Positions 15,715 to 24,716 of a stretch of 64,000 nt of DNA are shown here, piece after piece. Every line of letters starts with the position of its first letter. Within the stretch, counting starts at the first letter, position 1. The DNA comes from Qipengyuania nanhaisediminis (lineage in GTDB: Bacteria; Pseudomonadota; Alphaproteobacteria; Sphingomonadales; Sphingomonadaceae): assembly GCF_900115585.1 (NCBI RefSeq), contig NZ_FOWZ01000004.1, forward strand, positions 248,001-312,000, written 5' to 3'. The notes below the pieces were generated by a model. The model was not told the origin of the DNA, did no database searches, and saw only the letters and a program-made list of their open reading frames with translations. The position numbers and the translations under genes were made by a program.

Positions 15715-17130
15715 TCAGCCTTCCTTGAGGCCGATCCCGATGCTGGCACGCGGCTGGTCCATTTCGGTGCTGGCGACCGGATAGGCGCAGTAATCCGCTG
15801 CATAGAAGGCGGCCGGACGATGGTTGCCCGACAGGCCCACACCGCCGAACGGGGCGGCAGACGACGCACCGTTGGTCGGGCGGTTCCAGTTGAGGATGCC
15901 CGCGCGCGCTTCGAACCAGAACCGCTCGAAATCTTCGGGCTTGCCGCCCATCAGCGAGGCGGAGAGGCCGTAGCGCGTGTTGTTGGCTTCTGCCATTGCT
16001 GCGTCGAAATCCTTGACGCGGATGACCTGCAGCAAGGGTCCGAAGAGCTCGATATCCGGGCGATCGCTCATTTCGGTGGCGTCGATGATCGATGGCGAAA
16101 GGAAAGGTAGCTGTTCGTCGGGACGCTTCATATGCATCACCGGCTTGCCGCCACGGCTGATGAGCGCAACGAAGCTTTCGGACAGCAGATCCGCCGTCTG
16201 GTTGTCGATGACGCTGCCCATGAAGGGCTGCGGATCGGCAAAGGGTTCGCCGACGATCAGCTTTTCCGCCAGCTGCTTCACCGCAGGCACGATCTTGTCG
16301 TAAATGCTGTCGACCACGATCAGGCGGCGCGCCGCCGTGCAACGCTGGCCGGCCGTGGTGAAGGCCGACTGGATGATTGTCGCCGCGGCATCGTCGATCT
16401 TGGGGGTATCGAGCATGACGATGGGGTTGTTGCCGCCCATTTCCAGTGCGACGATCTTGGCCGGGTTGCTGGCCAGCTTGCGGTTGATCGCAATGCCTGC
16501 GCGCGCCGATCCGGTGAACAGGACGCCGTCGACCATGGCGTGTTCGACCAGCGCCTTGCCTTCCTCGGCACCGCCGTGGAGGCATTGGACCACGCCTTCC
16601 GGAATGTCCGAGGCGTTGAAGCATTTGACCAGGAATTCGCCTACGGCCGGGGTCTTCTCGCTCGGCTTGAAGATGACGACATTGCCCGCGATGAGTGCCG
16701 GGACGATGTGGCCGTTGGGAAGGTGGGCGGGGAAATTGTAGGGGCCGAGGACAGCCATCACGCCATGCGGCTTGTGACGCAGGGCTGCCGTACCCTGCAG
16801 CGCGCTGTCGAGCTTCTTCTGGCCGGTGCGTTCGGCATAGGCCGTGACCGAGATTTCGACCTTGCCGATAACGGCCTGCACTTCGGTCTTGGCTTCCCAC
16901 AGGGGCTTGCCCGTCTCGCGTGCGATAAGCTCGGCGAAGGGATCGGCCTGCTTGCGCACTTCGTTGGCGAAGCGGCGGACCAGTTCGATACGCTGGCCGA
17001 CGGGCTGGCGAGCCCAGTCCGTCTTGGCCTTAAGCGCTACGTCGATAGCCTGCTCGACATTCCCGGCTTCGCCCTTCCAGAGCAGTTTGCCGGTGGCCGG
17101 TTCGGTGGAAATCATTTCGGCTTGCGACAC
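15715..17130 (-). CDS. astD: N-succinylglutamate 5-semialdehyde dehydrogenase
   Basis: 471 aa from GTG 17130 (VSQAEMISTEPATG), which sits 6 nt after GAGGAAGGGA; the longer TTG start at 17154 would place that ribosome site inside the gene. Aldehyde dehydrogenase of the AstD type: GVMAVLGPYNFPAHLPNGHIVPAL, the NAD-binding FTGSARAG, catalytic Glu in LEMGGNN and catalytic Cys in TTAGQRCTAARR. The C-terminus ends NWNRPTNGASSAAPFGG. AstD is the fourth step of arginine succinyltransferase catabolism. The other ast genes are absent here, so it may serve a different aldehyde. Confidence 0.88.
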   Translation of the reverse strand: MSQAEMISTEPATGKLLWKGEAGNVEQAIDVALKAKTDWARQPVGQRIELVRRFANEVRKQADPFAELIARETGKPLWEAKTEVQAVIGKVEISVTAYAERTGQKKLDSALQGTAALRHKPHGVMAVLGPYNFPAHLPNGHIVPALIAGNVVIFKPSEKTPAVGEFLVKCFNASDIPEGVVQCLHGGAEEGKALVEHAMVDGVLFTGSARAGIAINRKLASNPAKIVALEMGGNNPIVMLDTPKIDDAAATIIQSAFTTAGQRCTAARRLIVVDSIYDKIVPAVKQLAEKLIVGEPFADPQPFMGSVIDNQTADLLSESFVALISRGGKPVMHMKRPDEQLPFLSPSIIDATEMSDRPDIELFGPLLQVIRVKDFDAAMAEANNTRYGLSASLMGGKPEDFERFWFEARAGILNWNRPTNGASSAAPFGGVGLSGNHRPAAFYAADYCAYPVASTEMDQPRASIGIGLKEG

Positions 17131-17215
17131 GTATCGTCCCTTCCTCTCGCTCAAGCGAGCTTCTCGCGCCGCCTATGTGACAGGCGCGCCTGCGCGTCAA
17201 ATCAAGTGTGCTGCC

Positions 17216-18613
17216 CTAGCGCTCGTCGGGCAGGGCGGGTGCCGGACCATGGGCACGGCCCATGCGGCGAAGTGCGTCGATCTTCGCATGGAGCGGTGAC
17301 CAGTCGTCGCTTCGGTCGATCGCGGCCCAGATGGCTTCGACCTCCTCGATCAGCATCGACTGCGGCGCTTCGCCCGACCAGTATTCATGCGTATCCGCGA
17401 CGGGCTCGTAGCCAGCCAGCGCGGGAGCGAGATCGTCTTGCGCATTCCTGCCACCCCGGTGCCGGAAAAAGAATTCATCCGGCTGCGCCTCGCTCTCGGC
17501 CATCAAGGCTTCGCAAGTGCCGACCAGTCGCGCGTCGTCGTCACCGCCCTTGGGCACGACGCCAAGACGCCAGCACCAGCGCCGCGCGACCGCATCCATG
17601 TAGAGCGGACCGAAGCGCTCCATCGCCGCGATCAGGGGCGGGGCGTCGCAGACCAGCCTCAGCGCAATCGCCAACTGACCGCAATTCCAGTGCAAAGCCT
17701 CGGGCTGGCGACCGAAGGCATAAAGGCCGGAGTGGTCGAAATAGGCCGCGGTGAAGCCCGGCTTCCATTGCGGCAGGAAGCGCCAGGGGCCGTAGTCGAA
17801 ACTCTCGCCCGTGACGTTCATGTTGTCGGTGTTGAGCACGCCGTGGACGAAGCCTGCGACCATCCAGGCGGCGGCCAGATCGGCCAGCCGCTCGACCACC
17901 TGGTGCATCAGGCGCACGGCTGGTTCGTCGCGTCCGGGCGCGTCCTCTGGCGGAGGAGGGCCGGGAAACTGCGCCAGGCAGTACGCGACCAGCTCTTCCA
18001 TGTGCTCTTTCTCTTCCAGGGCTAGCAGGCGCTGGAAAGTGCCAATGCGAATGTGCCCGTGGCTCAACCGCGTCATGACCGCCGAGCGGGTGGGCGAGGG
18101 TTCGTCATTGCGCTGGAGTTGCTCTCCGGTCTCGACCACGCTGAAGGTCTTCGACGTATTCACGCCCAGTGCTTCGAGCATTTCAGTGGCAAGGATTTCT
18201 CGCACCGCGCCCTTCAGGGTCAGGCGGCCGTCGCCGGCGCGGCTCCACGGGGTCTGGCCCGATCCCTTGGTGCCGAGATCGAGCAGCCTGTCCTGCCCGT
18301 CGCGCAGCTGGGCGAACAGGAAGCCGCGCCCGTCGCCAAGTTCGGGATTGTACACACGGAACTGGTGCCCGTGGTAGCGCAGGGCCAGCGGCTGGGGCAG
18401 GTTGTCGGGCAAGGGGGCGAAGCGCCCGAAATGACGTGCCCATTTATCGTCGTCTAGGTCCGCTAGGCCAACCGCTGCCGCCCAGCGATCGTTGCGAAAC
18501 TGCAATCTCGTTTCTGGAAAATCGGCCGCTTCGACCGGATCGCCAAGCCAGTCGGCGAGGGCCAGGATAGGCGTGTCGGGACGGTAGGCGGCAGGTTGTG
18601 GGGCGTCTGGCAT
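17216..18613 (-). CDS. selO: protein adenylyltransferase SelO (YdiU/UPF0061)
   Basis: 465 aa from ATG 18613 (MPDAPQPAAYRPD). SelO is a pseudokinase-fold enzyme that transfers AMP from ATP to Ser/Thr/Tyr of proteins, linked to oxidative stress. Core motifs are LALRYHGHQFRVYNPELGDGRG, LLDLGTKGSGQTPWSRAGDGRLTL, and the metal-binding HGVLNTDNMNVTGESFDYGPW. E. coli SelO carries a near-C-terminal cysteine in the place of selenocysteine; this protein ends ALPDER with no such cysteine. Divergent from the hydrolase at 18694, with an 80-bp spacer. Confidence 0.92.
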   Translation of the reverse strand: MPDAPQPAAYRPDTPILALADWLGDPVEAADFPETRLQFRNDRWAAAVGLADLDDDKWARHFGRFAPLPDNLPQPLALRYHGHQFRVYNPELGDGRGFLFAQLRDGQDRLLDLGTKGSGQTPWSRAGDGRLTLKGAVREILATEMLEALGVNTSKTFSVVETGEQLQRNDEPSPTRSAVMTRLSHGHIRIGTFQRLLALEEKEHMEELVAYCLAQFPGPPPPEDAPGRDEPAVRLMHQVVERLADLAAAWMVAGFVHGVLNTDNMNVTGESFDYGPWRFLPQWKPGFTAAYFDHSGLYAFGRQPEALHWNCGQLAIALRLVCDAPPLIAAMERFGPLYMDAVARRWCWRLGVVPKGGDDDARLVGTCEALMAESEAQPDEFFFRHRGGRNAQDDLAPALAGYEPVADTHEYWSGEAPQSMLIEEVEAIWAAIDRSDDWSPLHAKIDALRRMGRAHGPAPALPDER

Positions 18614-18693
18614 CGCCTTGGAGATGTGGTCCCGGGACACTGCACGCAAGTCATGGCTCGAAATTTGCCGCGCTAGGCGCTACCGCGCTTTCT

Positions 18694-19560
18694 ATGAGCA
18701 CTGAATACAGCGAGCGTAGCTGGCAAAGCGCCGAGGGCCTGACCCTCTATTTCCGCGATTATGGAGAGGCGAACGATCGCCCTCCGGTGCTGTGCCTTCA
18801 CGGCCTGACCCGCAACAGCAAGGATTTCGAAGGCGTCGCGGCGCATATCGCCGAGCAGGGCTGGCGGGTGATCGTGCCCGACATGCGCGGGCGCGGAAAA
18901 AGCGACTACGCCGAAGATAGCGCGACCTATGCCGTGCCGAATTATATCGGCGACGTCCTGGCGCTGCTCGAACAGGAAGGCATCGAGAAGTTTGTTTCGA
19001 TCGGCACGTCGATGGGCGGGCTCATGACCATGCTGATTGCGCAGGCCATGCCGCACCGCATCGCAGCCGCATTGCTCAACGATATCGGCCCAGTGGTCGA
19101 TCCGGCGGGCATCGACAAGATTCGCACTTATCTGGGGCAGGGCCGCAGCTTCCCGACCTGGATGCACGCAGCGCGCGCGCTGGAGGAAGTGCACGGGGAA
19201 TCGCATCCGTCGTTCGATACGGAAGACTGGATCGCGATGGCCAAGCGCGGGATGACCGTGTGCAGCAATGGCCGCATCGCTTTCGATTACGACATGAAGA
19301 TTGCGGATCCGTTCAACGATGCCGACGAAAATGCGGTCCCGCCCGACCTGTGGCCTGGCTTCGAGGCGCTGGCGAGCAATCCGCTGCTGCTGGTGCGCGG
19401 CGGACTATCCGCGCTGCTGAGCGCCGATGCCTTCGCCGAAATGCAGAAGCGCGCGCCCAATGCCGATGTCGTCGTCGTGGAAGATGCCGGACATGCACCC
19501 ACTCTGGATGAGCCGGAAGTGCGCACGGCCATCGATTCCCTTCTCGCCAGCGTCAAATGA
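18694..19560 (+). CDS. alpha/beta hydrolase
   Basis: 288 aa from ATG 18694. The classic alpha/beta-hydrolase triad is visible: nucleophile Ser106 in GTSMGG, the oxyanion HGLTRN after the third strand, an acid near residue 240, and the histidine of DAGHAPTLDEPEV. The sequence PDMRGRGKSDYA places it with small-molecule esterases and epoxide-hydrolase relatives. Substrate unknown. It overlaps the glycosyltransferase start by ATGA at 19557, so the two are translationally coupled and may act in one glycan or lipid pathway. Confidence 0.85.
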   Translation: MSTEYSERSWQSAEGLTLYFRDYGEANDRPPVLCLHGLTRNSKDFEGVAAHIAEQGWRVIVPDMRGRGKSDYAEDSATYAVPNYIGDVLALLEQEGIEKFVSIGTSMGGLMTMLIAQAMPHRIAAALLNDIGPVVDPAGIDKIRTYLGQGRSFPTWMHAARALEEVHGESHPSFDTEDWIAMAKRGMTVCSNGRIAFDYDMKIADPFNDADENAVPPDLWPGFEALASNPLLLVRGGLSALLSADAFAEMQKRAPNADVVVVEDAGHAPTLDEPEVRTAIDSLLASVK

Positions 19561-20702
19561 GCGCGAAATCCGGCGGCGGCGTGCCGCGTGTCCTGCACCT
19601 GCAATCGACTTTCGCTGCGGGCGGCAAGGAGCGCCGGACGGTTGAGCTGATCAACGCTTTCGGGAGCAGGCTGGCCCACACGATCGTGTCGGCGGAACCC
19701 GACCGCCTGGACGCGGCGGATGGGATCGCCAAGGGTATTCGCGTCACGCTGCCGCCGGATTTCCCAAGCCTCAAGGGCACGCCGCTGCCCGGGCGACTGA
19801 TGAAGATCGCCAAGGCCATGAAACCATACGACCTCGTGCTCACCTATAATTGGGGCGCGATGGACGCGGTGATGGCGCACACGATGTTTTCCGAAGCGCT
19901 CGACCTGCCGCCGCTGATCCATCACGAAGACGGCTTCGATGAAAGCGAACTGAAAAAACGAAAGCGCAGCCGCACCTGGTATCGCCGGGTCGCGCTCGGC
20001 AAGTCCTCGGGCCTCGTTGTGCCGTCAGAGACGCTGGAGGAGATCGCACTCGTCGAATGGCAGCAACCGCTCGGTCGTGTGAAGCGGATCCCGAACGGCA
20101 TCGACACCAAGGCTTTCGCCATGCGGCCCAAGCCCGACACCCTGCGCCTGATCAAGCACAAGGGAGAGCATTGGGTCGGCACCCTGGCGGGCCTGAGGAC
20201 AGTGAAGAACCTGCCCCGGCTGGTCCGGGCATTCGCTTCGATGGAGGATGACTGGCACTTGGTCATTATCGGCGAAGGAAGCGAACGCGATGCGATCGAG
20301 GCCGAGATCGACCGGCTGGAATTGCATGACCGTGTCCACCTGACCGGCGCGGTCAAGGACCCGGCGCGAGTCATCGGGCTGTTCGATATTTTCGCCCTGT
20401 CGAGCGATTCAGAACAGTTTCCCCTGTCCGTGGTCGAAGCGATGGCGGCTGGCCTTCCTGTCGTCGCGCCCGATGTCGGCGATATCAAGGACATCGTGGC
20501 AGAAGAGAACCGCGAGTTCATTACACCAGCGGGCGACGAGGGCGCGCTATCGGCCTATTTGCGCGACATGGCCCGCGATTTCGCCCGCGCAGAGCGGATC
20601 GGTGCCGCCAACCAGGCCAAGGCGCGTGCCGAGTTTGACCGTGACAAGATGGTTGCGACCTATCGCCGCCTCTATTCCAGCGCCATGCGCCGGGAGTTCT
20701 AG
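19557..20702 (+). CDS. glycosyltransferase family 4 protein
   Basis: 381 aa, GT-B fold. The N-terminal acceptor domain holds VLHLQSTFAAGGKERRTVEL, and the C-terminal nucleotide-sugar domain has IPNGIDTKAF, VGTLAGLRTVKNLPRLVRAF, LVIIGEGSERDAIE and the family motif SDSEQFPLSVVEAMAAGLPVVAPDVGD (E-x7-E type). It is a retaining enzyme that adds a sugar from a nucleotide donor, probably for a cell-surface glycan. No other polysaccharide genes are nearby. ATGA coupling ties it to the preceding hydrolase. Confidence 0.88.
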   Translation: MSAKSGGGVPRVLHLQSTFAAGGKERRTVELINAFGSRLAHTIVSAEPDRLDAADGIAKGIRVTLPPDFPSLKGTPLPGRLMKIAKAMKPYDLVLTYNWGAMDAVMAHTMFSEALDLPPLIHHEDGFDESELKKRKRSRTWYRRVALGKSSGLVVPSETLEEIALVEWQQPLGRVKRIPNGIDTKAFAMRPKPDTLRLIKHKGEHWVGTLAGLRTVKNLPRLVRAFASMEDDWHLVIIGEGSERDAIEAEIDRLELHDRVHLTGAVKDPARVIGLFDIFALSSDSEQFPLSVVEAMAAGLPVVAPDVGDIKDIVAEENREFITPAGDEGALSAYLRDMARDFARAERIGAANQAKARAEFDRDKMVATYRRLYSSAMRREF

Positions 20703-20839
20703 GACAAGACGCGACGTTTCATCGCGCGTTCACCCGTCGGGGGACAGGCTTGCTCCCCGGATGGACAGGCATTGCCCTCTTATCGCGCTATGCCTAAAGA
20801 CCCGGCCACAGATTTGCCTTTAACGGAGACCGAGCCGCA

Positions 20840-21616
20840 GTGGCCCGCAAACCCAAGACCGAACTCACCCGCGAAGAAAAGAAATCCCGCGCCGAGGCTG
20901 CCGAACAGGAAGCCCTGCTGCGCGAGGTCGACGATGCCGTCCGCCAGGGCGACATGGAAAGCTTCATGGGGACCTATGGCAAGCCGCTGCTCGGCGTCCT
21001 GATCGTCGGACTTGCGGCATTCGGCGGTTACCTGTGGTGGGACAATCGCAACGAAGCAGCCACCGAAAGCCAATCGGAAGCGCTCGTGGTCGCACTCGAC
21101 CAGCTCGAAGCGGGCAATACGGCGGCCGCCCTTGAACGGCTCGACGGCGTGGAAGGCGAAGGCACTCCGGCAATCAGCGCCAAGATGTTGCGCGCTGGCC
21201 TGTTGGCGGAAGAGGGCAATGCCGAAGAAGCGGCCAAGCTGTTCGGGGAAGTCGCCGCCAACGAAGGTGCGCCGGAAACGCTGCGGGACATCGCGCTGAT
21301 CCGACAGGTCACCGTGCAATTCGACTCGATGGCCCCGGCTGAGGTCGTCGCCAAGCTCCAGCCGCTGGCGACGCCGGGCGAGCCGTTCTTTGCGACTGCC
21401 GGCGAACTCGTGGCACATGCCTACCTCAAGCAGGGCAAGCGCGCGGAAGCCGGTGCGTTGTTCGGGCAGATTGCCCGCGACGATGCGACGCCGGAAGGTA
21501 CCCGTGCACGCGTGCTCAACATGGCTGGCGTGCTCGGCGTCGATGCCGTGGACGATGTCGAGGAACTGCTCGACAGCCAGCGTGTCGACAATCAATCCGA
21601 CGCAACCAGCGAATAA
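20840..21616 (+). CDS. YfgM-like tetratricopeptide membrane protein
   Basis: 258 aa, GTG start at 20840 after AACGGAGACC. A charged cytoplasmic N-terminus (MARKPKTELTREEKKS) is followed by one membrane helix (GVLIVGLAAFGGYLWW, about residues 52-67) and a periplasmic helical-repeat domain (LDQLEAGNTAAALERLDGV, RAGLLAEEGNAEEAAKLFGEVAA, HAYLKQGKRAEAGALFGQI). This is the DUF2133/YfgM pattern: an ancillary SecYEG-PpiD partner in E. coli. bamB follows after 21 bp, the same pairing as yfgM-bamB in enterobacteria. Confidence 0.85.
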   Translation: MARKPKTELTREEKKSRAEAAEQEALLREVDDAVRQGDMESFMGTYGKPLLGVLIVGLAAFGGYLWWDNRNEAATESQSEALVVALDQLEAGNTAAALERLDGVEGEGTPAISAKMLRAGLLAEEGNAEEAAKLFGEVAANEGAPETLRDIALIRQVTVQFDSMAPAEVVAKLQPLATPGEPFFATAGELVAHAYLKQGKRAEAGALFGQIARDDATPEGTRARVLNMAGVLGVDAVDDVEELLDSQRVDNQSDATSE

Positions 21617-21637
21617 TTGATCATAGACGGACCCAAG

Positions 21638-22990
21638 ATGAGCCAGACCAAAGTCAAATCGATCACGCGCGGCATGATTGCCGCAACCATGGCCCTGGGC
21701 CTGGGTGCCTGCAGCGGCGGCCTGTTCGGGGGATCCGACGACAAGAAGACCACCCCGACCCTAGGCGACCGTGAACCGATCCTTTCGCGTATCGAGACAG
21801 GCGCGAAGGTCGATCCCTCGCTGGCCGGCGTTTCGGTGGTCCTGCCCCCGGCGCAGGCCAATGCGGAATGGGGCCAGGCAGGCGGCACCGCCAGCAAGAG
21901 CTACGGTCACCTCGCCCTTTCGCAGACGCCGACCCGCGCATTTGGCGTGGATGTCGCCGGAGCAGACAATCGCCAGCGCCTGGGTGCTGCGCCCGTCATC
22001 GGCGGCGGCAAGCTGTTCGCCATGGGCACCGATGGCCGCGTATCTGCTTTCGACGCGCGAAGCGGCGCGCGTCAGTGGACCTACCAGTCGCAATTGAGCG
22101 ACGACACGCGCCCCTCGGCCTTCGGCGGCGGCGTCAGCTACAGCGCTGGCAAGGTCTACGGCACGGATGGTGCGGGCAATGTCTTCGCTCTCGACGCGCA
22201 GACCGGTGCCGAACAGTGGAAGGTGAAGCCGGGCGGTCCGCTGCGCGGTTCTCCGACCCTCGCCTTCGATAACGTCTTCGTGATGACGCAGGACAATCTG
22301 CTTTACGCGCTCAACGCGGCGGACGGCAGCCTGCAGTGGGACGAATCGGGTTCGACGACCATGGCCGGCGTGTTCGGCGTGGCGGCGCCCGCCGCAGGGC
22401 AGGGCACGGTGGTGGCCGGATACACTTCGGGCGAACTGATCGCCTATCGCTATGAAAACGGGCGCAGCCTGTGGGCGGACGCGCTGGCGCGTACCTCGAT
22501 CTCCACGCAGGTCGGTGCGTTGTCGGACATCGACGCCGATCCCATCATCGACAATGGCCGCGTCTACGCGCTTGGCCAGGGTGGCCGCATGGCCGCCTAC
22601 GAGCTCGTCACGGGCCAGCGCCTGTGGGAACTCAACGTCGCCGGCATTTCGACCCCGGCGATCGCCGGCGAGTGGATCTTCGCCCTGACCGACGATGCGC
22701 GCCTGATCTCGATCCAGCGCAGCAGCGGCAAGGTCCGCTGGCTGACGCAAATGCCGCGTTACGAGAACGAGGAAAAGAAGAAGAACCCGATCTTCTGGCA
22801 GGGTCCGGTTCTTGCCGGCGGCCAGCTGTGGGCGGTGAATTCCAATGGCGAAATCTGGCGCATCAGCACCGGTGAAGGTTCTGCCACCATGTTCACCGAA
22901 CTGGACGAGGCGATCAGCCTGCCGCCGGTGGTCGCAAACGAAACGCTCTACGTCCTCGACGACAGCGGTACGATCACCGCGTTCCGCTAA
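21638..22990 (+). CDS. bamB: outer membrane assembly lipoprotein BamB
   Basis: 450 aa from ATG 21638 (MSQTKVKSITRG). A lipoprotein signal ends GLGAC, then a Gly/Ser linker. The mature part is a PQQ-type beta-propeller: repeated VSAFDARSGARQWTY, NVFALDAQTGAEQWKV, NLLYALNAADGSLQW, AYELVTGQRLWELNV and RLISIQRSSGKVRWLT. BamB is the propeller scaffold of the BAM complex that inserts outer-membrane proteins. der (engA), which often follows bamB, is missing here; an unrelated membrane protein comes next. Confidence 0.92.
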   Translation: MSQTKVKSITRGMIAATMALGLGACSGGLFGGSDDKKTTPTLGDREPILSRIETGAKVDPSLAGVSVVLPPAQANAEWGQAGGTASKSYGHLALSQTPTRAFGVDVAGADNRQRLGAAPVIGGGKLFAMGTDGRVSAFDARSGARQWTYQSQLSDDTRPSAFGGGVSYSAGKVYGTDGAGNVFALDAQTGAEQWKVKPGGPLRGSPTLAFDNVFVMTQDNLLYALNAADGSLQWDESGSTTMAGVFGVAAPAAGQGTVVAGYTSGELIAYRYENGRSLWADALARTSISTQVGALSDIDADPIIDNGRVYALGQGGRMAAYELVTGQRLWELNVAGISTPAIAGEWIFALTDDARLISIQRSSGKVRWLTQMPRYENEEKKKNPIFWQGPVLAGGQLWAVNSNGEIWRISTGEGSATMFTELDEAISLPPVVANETLYVLDDSGTITAFR

Positions 22991-23042
22991 GCACGCGATA
23001 GTTTTCGTGCCGTTTACCATTGCCGCGCTATAGGGTGCGGCA

Positions 23043-24398
23043 ATGGCCACGAACGCACCTGTCCCGGACACGCGTCCAGCAAGCGATGTCTCGCCAGCCG
23101 TCGGGCTGGTGGGGCTTGCTGCTTTGCTCTTGTGGGTGTGGATCGCGCGCGATTGGGCTGGAATTGCCGAATTCTGGGACCTGCCGGGTCCTCGTGAACC
23201 GATGGTTGGGCCCAATGCGGCGATCGCGGGCTTGGTCTTCATCACCGTGCCCATGGTTGCGTGGTCGATCTTCGTCGACAAGGTGCACCTACGCCCCTCG
23301 ACCGGGATCGACTGGTCGCTCGCGAAACGCCGCAAGCCCGATCTCGAGACCTCGCTGACCAAGATCGCGGGGCTGTGGGCGACCTGGGCGATCCTGGTCG
23401 CGCTTTATTGCCTGTGTCGCTGGTACTGGGCCGGTAACTACATCTACGCGCTAAAGGTGCTGGCGGTGATGGGCGCTGCGATGGTGGTGCTGTCGGTGCC
23501 CTATGTCCTGTGGCTCGACCGCGTGATGAAGAACCCGCGCGACCATGCATGGCATTTCGGCGCCATGCTGTTCATGCGCGACGACTGGGACCGCGCAGAG
23601 GTGCTGAAGCACTGGCGTGCGTGGATCATCAAGGCGTTCTTCGGCGCTTTCATGATTTCGATCGTGCCCGTCAATTTCGCCAATGTGGTGAACGCCGACC
23701 TATACGAGTTTCTCTCCAATCCCGTGGTCTTCGCGGTAGTGCTGATCAACCTGCTGTTCTTGATCGATGTGATGGTGGGCGCGGTCGGGTATATCGTGAC
23801 CCTGCGTCCGCTGGATGCGCATATCCGGTCGGGCAACCCCTTCCTCGGCGGCTGGCTGGCGGCCCTGATCTGCTATCCGCCGTTCGTGTGGGGCATCCTC
23901 GGCAACGGGCAGGTCATGAGCTACGAACACAATGTCGAGCAGTGGCATTACTGGCTGGCCGGAAACGAGGTAATCCTGTGGCTGTGGGCCGGATTGCTGG
24001 TCTTCCTGACTGCGATCTATGCGTGGGCGACCTTCGCCTTCGGTATCCGGTTTTCCAACCTCACTTACCGCGGTGTCCTGACCAATGGCCCGTACCGCTT
24101 CACCCGGCATCCCGCATACCTGTCCAAGAACCTGTTCTGGTGGTGCAGCGTGATGCCGTTCCTCGTCGTCAACCAGAGCCCGGTGGATGCGATCCGCAAC
24201 ACTTTCTTCCTGCTGTGCGTGAACGGCATCTACTATTGGCGTGCGCGCACGGAAGAAGCGCACCTGCTGGCCGAGGACCAGAAGTACCGCGACTATTATG
24301 CGTGGATGGGGCGCAACGGCCTGATCACCGCGCCGCTTACGAGGCTATTCGCGAAATTCACGCCGCGCCCTGCGGCATCCGCACAGCCCGCCGAGTAG
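23043..24398 (+). CDS. multi-spanning membrane protein with C-terminal isoprenylcysteine-methyltransferase-like domain
   Basis: 451 aa with about ten hydrophobic helices. Residues 335-425 carry the ICMT/PEMT-family pattern: TNGPYRFTRHPAYLSKN (R-H-P at 355-357), then RARTEEAHLLAEDQKYRDYYAWMG with the conserved Glu pair (404-405) that completes the SAM and substrate site. Ordinary bacterial ICMT-like proteins are about 150-220 aa; here some 300 residues of extra membrane domain precede the methyltransferase part. It presumably methylates a lipid or lipid-like thiol/amine in the inner membrane. The gene is alone between bamB and a minus-strand gene. Confidence 0.8.
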   Translation: MATNAPVPDTRPASDVSPAVGLVGLAALLLWVWIARDWAGIAEFWDLPGPREPMVGPNAAIAGLVFITVPMVAWSIFVDKVHLRPSTGIDWSLAKRRKPDLETSLTKIAGLWATWAILVALYCLCRWYWAGNYIYALKVLAVMGAAMVVLSVPYVLWLDRVMKNPRDHAWHFGAMLFMRDDWDRAEVLKHWRAWIIKAFFGAFMISIVPVNFANVVNADLYEFLSNPVVFAVVLINLLFLIDVMVGAVGYIVTLRPLDAHIRSGNPFLGGWLAALICYPPFVWGILGNGQVMSYEHNVEQWHYWLAGNEVILWLWAGLLVFLTAIYAWATFAFGIRFSNLTYRGVLTNGPYRFTRHPAYLSKNLFWWCSVMPFLVVNQSPVDAIRNTFFLLCVNGIYYWRARTEEAHLLAEDQKYRDYYAWMGRNGLITAPLTRLFAKFTPRPAASAQPAE

Positions 24399-24399
24399 G

Positions 24400-24702
24400 T
24401 CAGCCGAGCGGCTGGCCGTCGTCGGTTTCGTAAATCCGCAGGTCGCGCGAGACGGGCGGATTATTCGCCATGACTTCCTGGAACGCCGCCATGTGCGCCG
24501 ATTTGCCATGCGCATCGAGCGCCGCCTTGTCGCGCCACCGCTCGAACAGGACGAGCGTGTTGGGATCGGCGAGGTCGCGCGCGAAAGTGTAATCGAGGCA
24601 GCCGTCCTCGGCGCGGCTTGCGCGGACCATGGTGATGATGGCGTCCAGCGTGCTGCTGTCGATACCTTCGGCCAATCGGATTGTGCCGTTAATCTGGATC
24701 AT
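24400..24702 (-). CDS. antibiotic biosynthesis monooxygenase domain protein (YgiN-like)
   Basis: 100 aa from ATG 24702, behind GAGAGGA. Small ABM ferredoxin-like fold, as in quinol monooxygenase YgiN: MIQINGTIRLAEG, MVRASRAEDGCLDYTFARDL, LVLFERWRDKAALDAHGKSAHMAAF and the C-terminal strand. These proteins dimerise and act on quinols or polyketide-like aromatics without a cofactor; others are haem-degrading or of unknown role. It lies 14 bp downstream of gshA on the same strand, so it is probably cotranscribed, suggesting a redox or detoxification role (inference). Confidence 0.85.
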   Translation of the reverse strand: MIQINGTIRLAEGIDSSTLDAIITMVRASRAEDGCLDYTFARDLADPNTLVLFERWRDKAALDAHGKSAHMAAFQEVMANNPPVSRDLRIYETDDGQPLG

Positions 24703-24716
24703 CGCCGTATCCTCTC

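Noticed and set aside
16132..17754. 540-codon plus-strand frame opposite astD and selO
   Set aside because: It spans two well-supported minus-strand genes; the protein has no recognisable motif and no ribosome site.
20738..20759. GGGGA/TCCCC hairpin after the glycosyltransferase as a terminator
   Set aside because: Only five pairs, a bulge, and no T-run; too weak to call.
21761..23362. 533-codon minus-strand frame opposite bamB
   Set aside because: bamB propeller repeats and lipobox are clear on the plus strand; the shadow has no motif.
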